A stretch of 64,000 nt of DNA, taken from assembly GCA_019049505.1 (NCBI GenBank), contig CM032454.1, positions 144,485,685 through 144,549,684 of the forward strand, written 5' to 3'. Position numbers and translations under genes: made by a program. A model generated the notes under the pieces. That model was not told the DNA's origin. It saw only the letters and a list, made by a program, of their open reading frames with translations, and searched no databases. This document shows, piece after piece, positions 61,272 through 64,000 of the stretch; the first letter of the stretch is position 1, and the number at the start of each line of letters is the position of its first letter. The DNA comes from Pachyrhynchus sulphureomaculatus (Eukaryota > Arthropoda > Insecta > Coleoptera > Curculionidae).

Positions 61272-63456
61272 CAGGGGTTCCCTAACTGTGCGTCGCGGCG
61301 CTATGCTAGGGGAGTCGCGAAACAATACGCACAGATCGCCTACACACGACGTAATGAGCTAGCGCGCGGCGCGGCGCGCGTCTCATCAGCGACTCAGTAA
61401 GCCAACCCCTCCATTTCCCCGCGCTTTCGTTCGTTTATCATTCGGTCTTTCGTTTCGGCGCTTTATTTATTCGTCAGTTACAAGCGTTGATAAATGCAGT
61501 ATTTTGATTTCAAGTGTGTTATGTTTAATTTACGCGCGCGTATTCATTACTTAAAACTGATAACTTTATTCAAATAAATAGAAAACGTGTTGTAGACGCA
61601 GGAGAGAGTAGATAAGAAACTGTAGAAAAACGAAAACGGTAGCAAAGGAAATATGGAACTTACCCAATGTGTTGTTTGTCATAAAGTGCTGGCAGCTGAA
61701 AGTATGCTTCCTAATAAATTGAAACGTCATTTAGAAACAATTCAAGGAAAGCCGCGAGATTTTTTTGCAAGAAAATTGCGAGAACTGAAACATCAGTCGA
61801 TATACTTGTTTTCCAGAGCATCTATTCCTTCCAAAGTACAGCTCGCCTCTTACAAGGTCGCTCACTGTATTGCCAAATATAAAAACCACATACGATTGCT
61901 GAATATCTTATTTTACCTGCAGCGATTGATATGGTATCAGTGATGATGGGAGAATCGACGGCTTTCTAACAATACGATTAGTCGTTACATTCATGACATA
62001 GCTGAAGACCTTATTGAGCAAATTGTGGAAAATCTTTCTGGTTTATTTGCCATTCAACTGGATGAAGCGACAGATAGTAATAACTACTCTCTATTAATAT
62101 ATTACTTGCGGTGCATGGAAGAAATAAATGTACGTGAGGATGTGTTATTTTGCAAAAAAAATGACTGATACCGGTAAGGCTAGTGATTTGTTCGAGACTC
62201 TAGATTCATACATGGAAGATAATAACATTCAATGAGAGAAGTGTGTCGGTGTGTGTACGGATGGAGCTCGTGCGATGTCAAGGCCATATGGAGGACTTCA
62301 AGCTCTCATTAAAACCAAGGCTCCAAATGTAAAATGGACACATTGCATCATACAAAGGGAGGCCCTAGCTGCCAAAATATTTCAGCGGATTAAATTTTGT
62401 GATGAACATAATTATCAAAGTCGCGAACTTCATAAAAACAAGACAAGTGAAGGCAAGATTTTTCCATAAACTTTATGAAGATTTGGGGTGCCGAGCATAC
62501 ATGTTTACTTTATGACTGTAACTCTCGTTGGTTGTCGAGAGGTACACGTGTACACGAATTAAAAAAATGAATTATACACGTATTTATTGACAGAATCGAA
62601 TCGTGACGCAGAAAAGTTTAAAAATACTGACTTCTTAATAAAATTGGCGTATCTCTGCGACATATTTGAGAAACTAAATGTCCTTAATAAATCGTTGCAG
62701 AGAAACGAAACACGTATACTGCAACTGACTGATAAAATTGCAGCGTTTCAAAAGAAGTTGCTGTTGTGGAAAAGAAAAATTAGAAGAGGAGCAAGGAAAT
62801 ACTGTCTGTTTTCCTGTTTTGAGAGGCTTTCTGAGAGAAATCTATTCAAAATCTGGAGCTAAGTTTGCAATTGATATTTATCCAACACTTATCAACATTG
62901 AGCACCCATTTTAGTGAATATTTTTCCAAAAAATATGAATCATTACGACTGGATTAGAAACCCATTCCAATCGATCCCACCATCATCTATCCTTTCAACA
63001 GTCGAGGAAGAACGGCTATTAGAACTATCTTGTGATACGAGCCTAAAACTACGATTCAATAAAGATAAACTGTTTCAGTTTTGAAGCAAAACATCCCAAG
63101 AATATCCTACTATCAGTACTACGGCTTTGAGGGTTCTTTTACCATTTGCTACGTCGTACTTGTGTGAAACTGACTTTCTTGCAGTTGCAGTAATCAAATC
63201 AAAGTATAGGTCACAAATAAATTTAGAAAAAGAAATGAGATCAGCAATTTCAACACTTCAACCCCGATTTGAGAAGTTATACTCAGAAAAGCAAGCTCAT
63301 CTTTCTCATTAATTGTATTATTTATAATTTTTTATGTTTTCTAGTAAAGTAATTTTATTGTCTGCTAGAGCTACACAGGTATCTTTTAGAAGGGCGTCGC
63401 AAAAAAATTGCCACCTGAAAAAAGGGTCACAGTAAAAAAAAGATTGGGAACCCCTG
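61272..63456 (+). mobile_element. hAT transposon (BED-finger type), 2185 bp (second family)
   Basis: Terminal repeats CAGGGGTTCCC and GGGAACCCCTG are inverted. Flanking 8-mers GTATATAG (61264-61271) and ATATATGG (63457-63464) match at 6 of 8 and fit a decayed target duplication. Plus-strand transposase remnants fill the interior. The start region is GC-rich (61300-61470) compared with its surroundings. It is a different family from 14949-17561: the ends and protein differ, and it sits in the tandem array. Confidence 0.85.
61653..63312 (+). pseudogene. hAT transposase, BED-finger type, frameshifted
   Basis: The N-terminal BED finger is clear in 61653-61943: CVVCHKVLAAESMLPNKLKR with HLET, giving Cys-x2-Cys and the first His. 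The core is broken: AIQLDEATDSN (near 62055), then CTDGARAMSRPYGGLQALI and WTHCIIQREALAAK in 62251-62469. A CNSRWLSRG block lies near 62515 and 62587-62862 follows. The dimerisation domain LLPFATSYLCETDFLAVAVI is in 63127-63312. At least five frame breaks. Confidence 0.85.
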
Positions 63457-63600
63457 ATATATGGTAAAAGATGAGGGAAATGAAAAGATTTCGTTCATAG
63501 TTAGAAGGATGGTTGCATATATATCATATTATACTTTTATTATAATGTGTCTTTTCAGTATTTCCAGTTTTAACAGAAAAAAATATGTAGAAGAAATTGG
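63457..63600. repeat. Continuation of the ~235-bp tandem array after the hAT
   Basis: GGTAAAAGATGAGGGAAATG matches the position that follows TTTATAG in the first unit (near 60540). The hAT therefore split the fourth unit. The array fades by about 63600. Confidence 0.6.
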
Positions 63601-63609
63601 AGTCTGCTT

Positions 63610-64000
63610 ATAAAGTAACCTGAAAACGGTTAAGTTGACTAGAAAACAAGTTTTAGAAATAAAAACAGTTAACTCGCTCTATCTTGACTGGCTAAAGTCG
63701 ACTTTCATCCCAATTCCTAAAATTTCAAAATCAATAAAATATGACGATTATCGCTTAATAACTTTATTGTCTCACATTCTCAAGATATTCCTGAGAATCA
63801 TCCATACCAGAATATATAGAAAATGTGAAGCAGAAATAGATAACACACAAATCGGATCCTGAAAAGGCATGGGTACACGGGAAGCTTTATTCTCAATAAA
63901 TATACTGATCCAGCGTTGCAAAAATTTGAATGTAGATATATATGCATGTTTTATAGATAAAGCTTTCGACTGTGTGATGCACAAGAAATTAATAAAAATT
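63610..64000 (+). mobile_element. LINE RT fragment running off the window
   Basis: Frame 63635-63862: DWLKSTFIPIPKISKS, DDYRLITLLSHILKIFL and IIHTRIYRKCEAEI are RT N-terminal blocks. After a stop, GMGTREALFSIN and a CFIDKAFDCVMH palm strand follow. At least one stop (near 63860). The 3' part lies beyond the window. Confidence 0.8.

Overview
The window reads as a gene-free, strongly AT-rich stretch of an arthropod genome, most likely an insect. I infer this from the mix of mobile elements: Penelope-like elements with a GIY-YIG domain, several non-LTR retrotransposon (LINE) families, BED-finger hAT transposons, mariners, a Helitron and a tRNA-derived SINE. Long (TA)n tracts are also present. 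I found no intact host gene, no rRNA, no functional tRNA, no CRISPR and nothing bacterial. Every credible coding remnant belongs to a mobile element, and nearly all carry stops or frameshifts. Several family names used here (element T, MITE-A, CACAG element) are my own working labels.

Layout. Bases 1-10112 and 17522-27632 are two nearly identical direct copies. Each holds the 3' part of element T, a MITE-A copy, a tRNA-like SINE head, a second MITE-A split by a minus-strand LINE (itself split by a full element T carrying a long TA tract), and a head-to-head pair of Penelope-like fragments. The best model is a ~17.5 kb tandem duplication with its junction at 10112/10113. The stretch 10113-17521 would then be the left part of the second unit. 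It holds two LINE fragments, another MITE-A and a 2.6 kb hAT with a perfect 8-bp target duplication.

Right of the duplication, 27633-36000 is a graveyard of LINE, jockey and mariner pieces and TA tracts. From 36049 to 42502 there is a nested stack: a minus-strand element T split by a 3.76 kb CACAG element, followed by a 2.2 kb mariner. Then come a Penelope remnant (42944-44330), more LINE debris, a 1.1 kb Helitron inserted in a LINE (48188-49317), a LINE ORF1 region, and a second CACAG element with ~435-bp inverted repeats (53484-56450). From 56771 to 60200 an old ~670-bp tandem pair has been invaded by a SINE, two T elements and a MITE-A. Next is a degenerate ~235-bp tandem array invaded by a second hAT, and finally a LINE RT running off the end.

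Most informative points: (1) two divergent copies of a cut-and-paste element family with CACAG ends and TTA duplications, one verified against an empty site within this window; (2) the tandem duplication and its inferred junction; (3) head-to-head Penelope copies with a degenerate hammerhead-like end; (4) several insertions whose empty sites can be read directly from repeats in the window.
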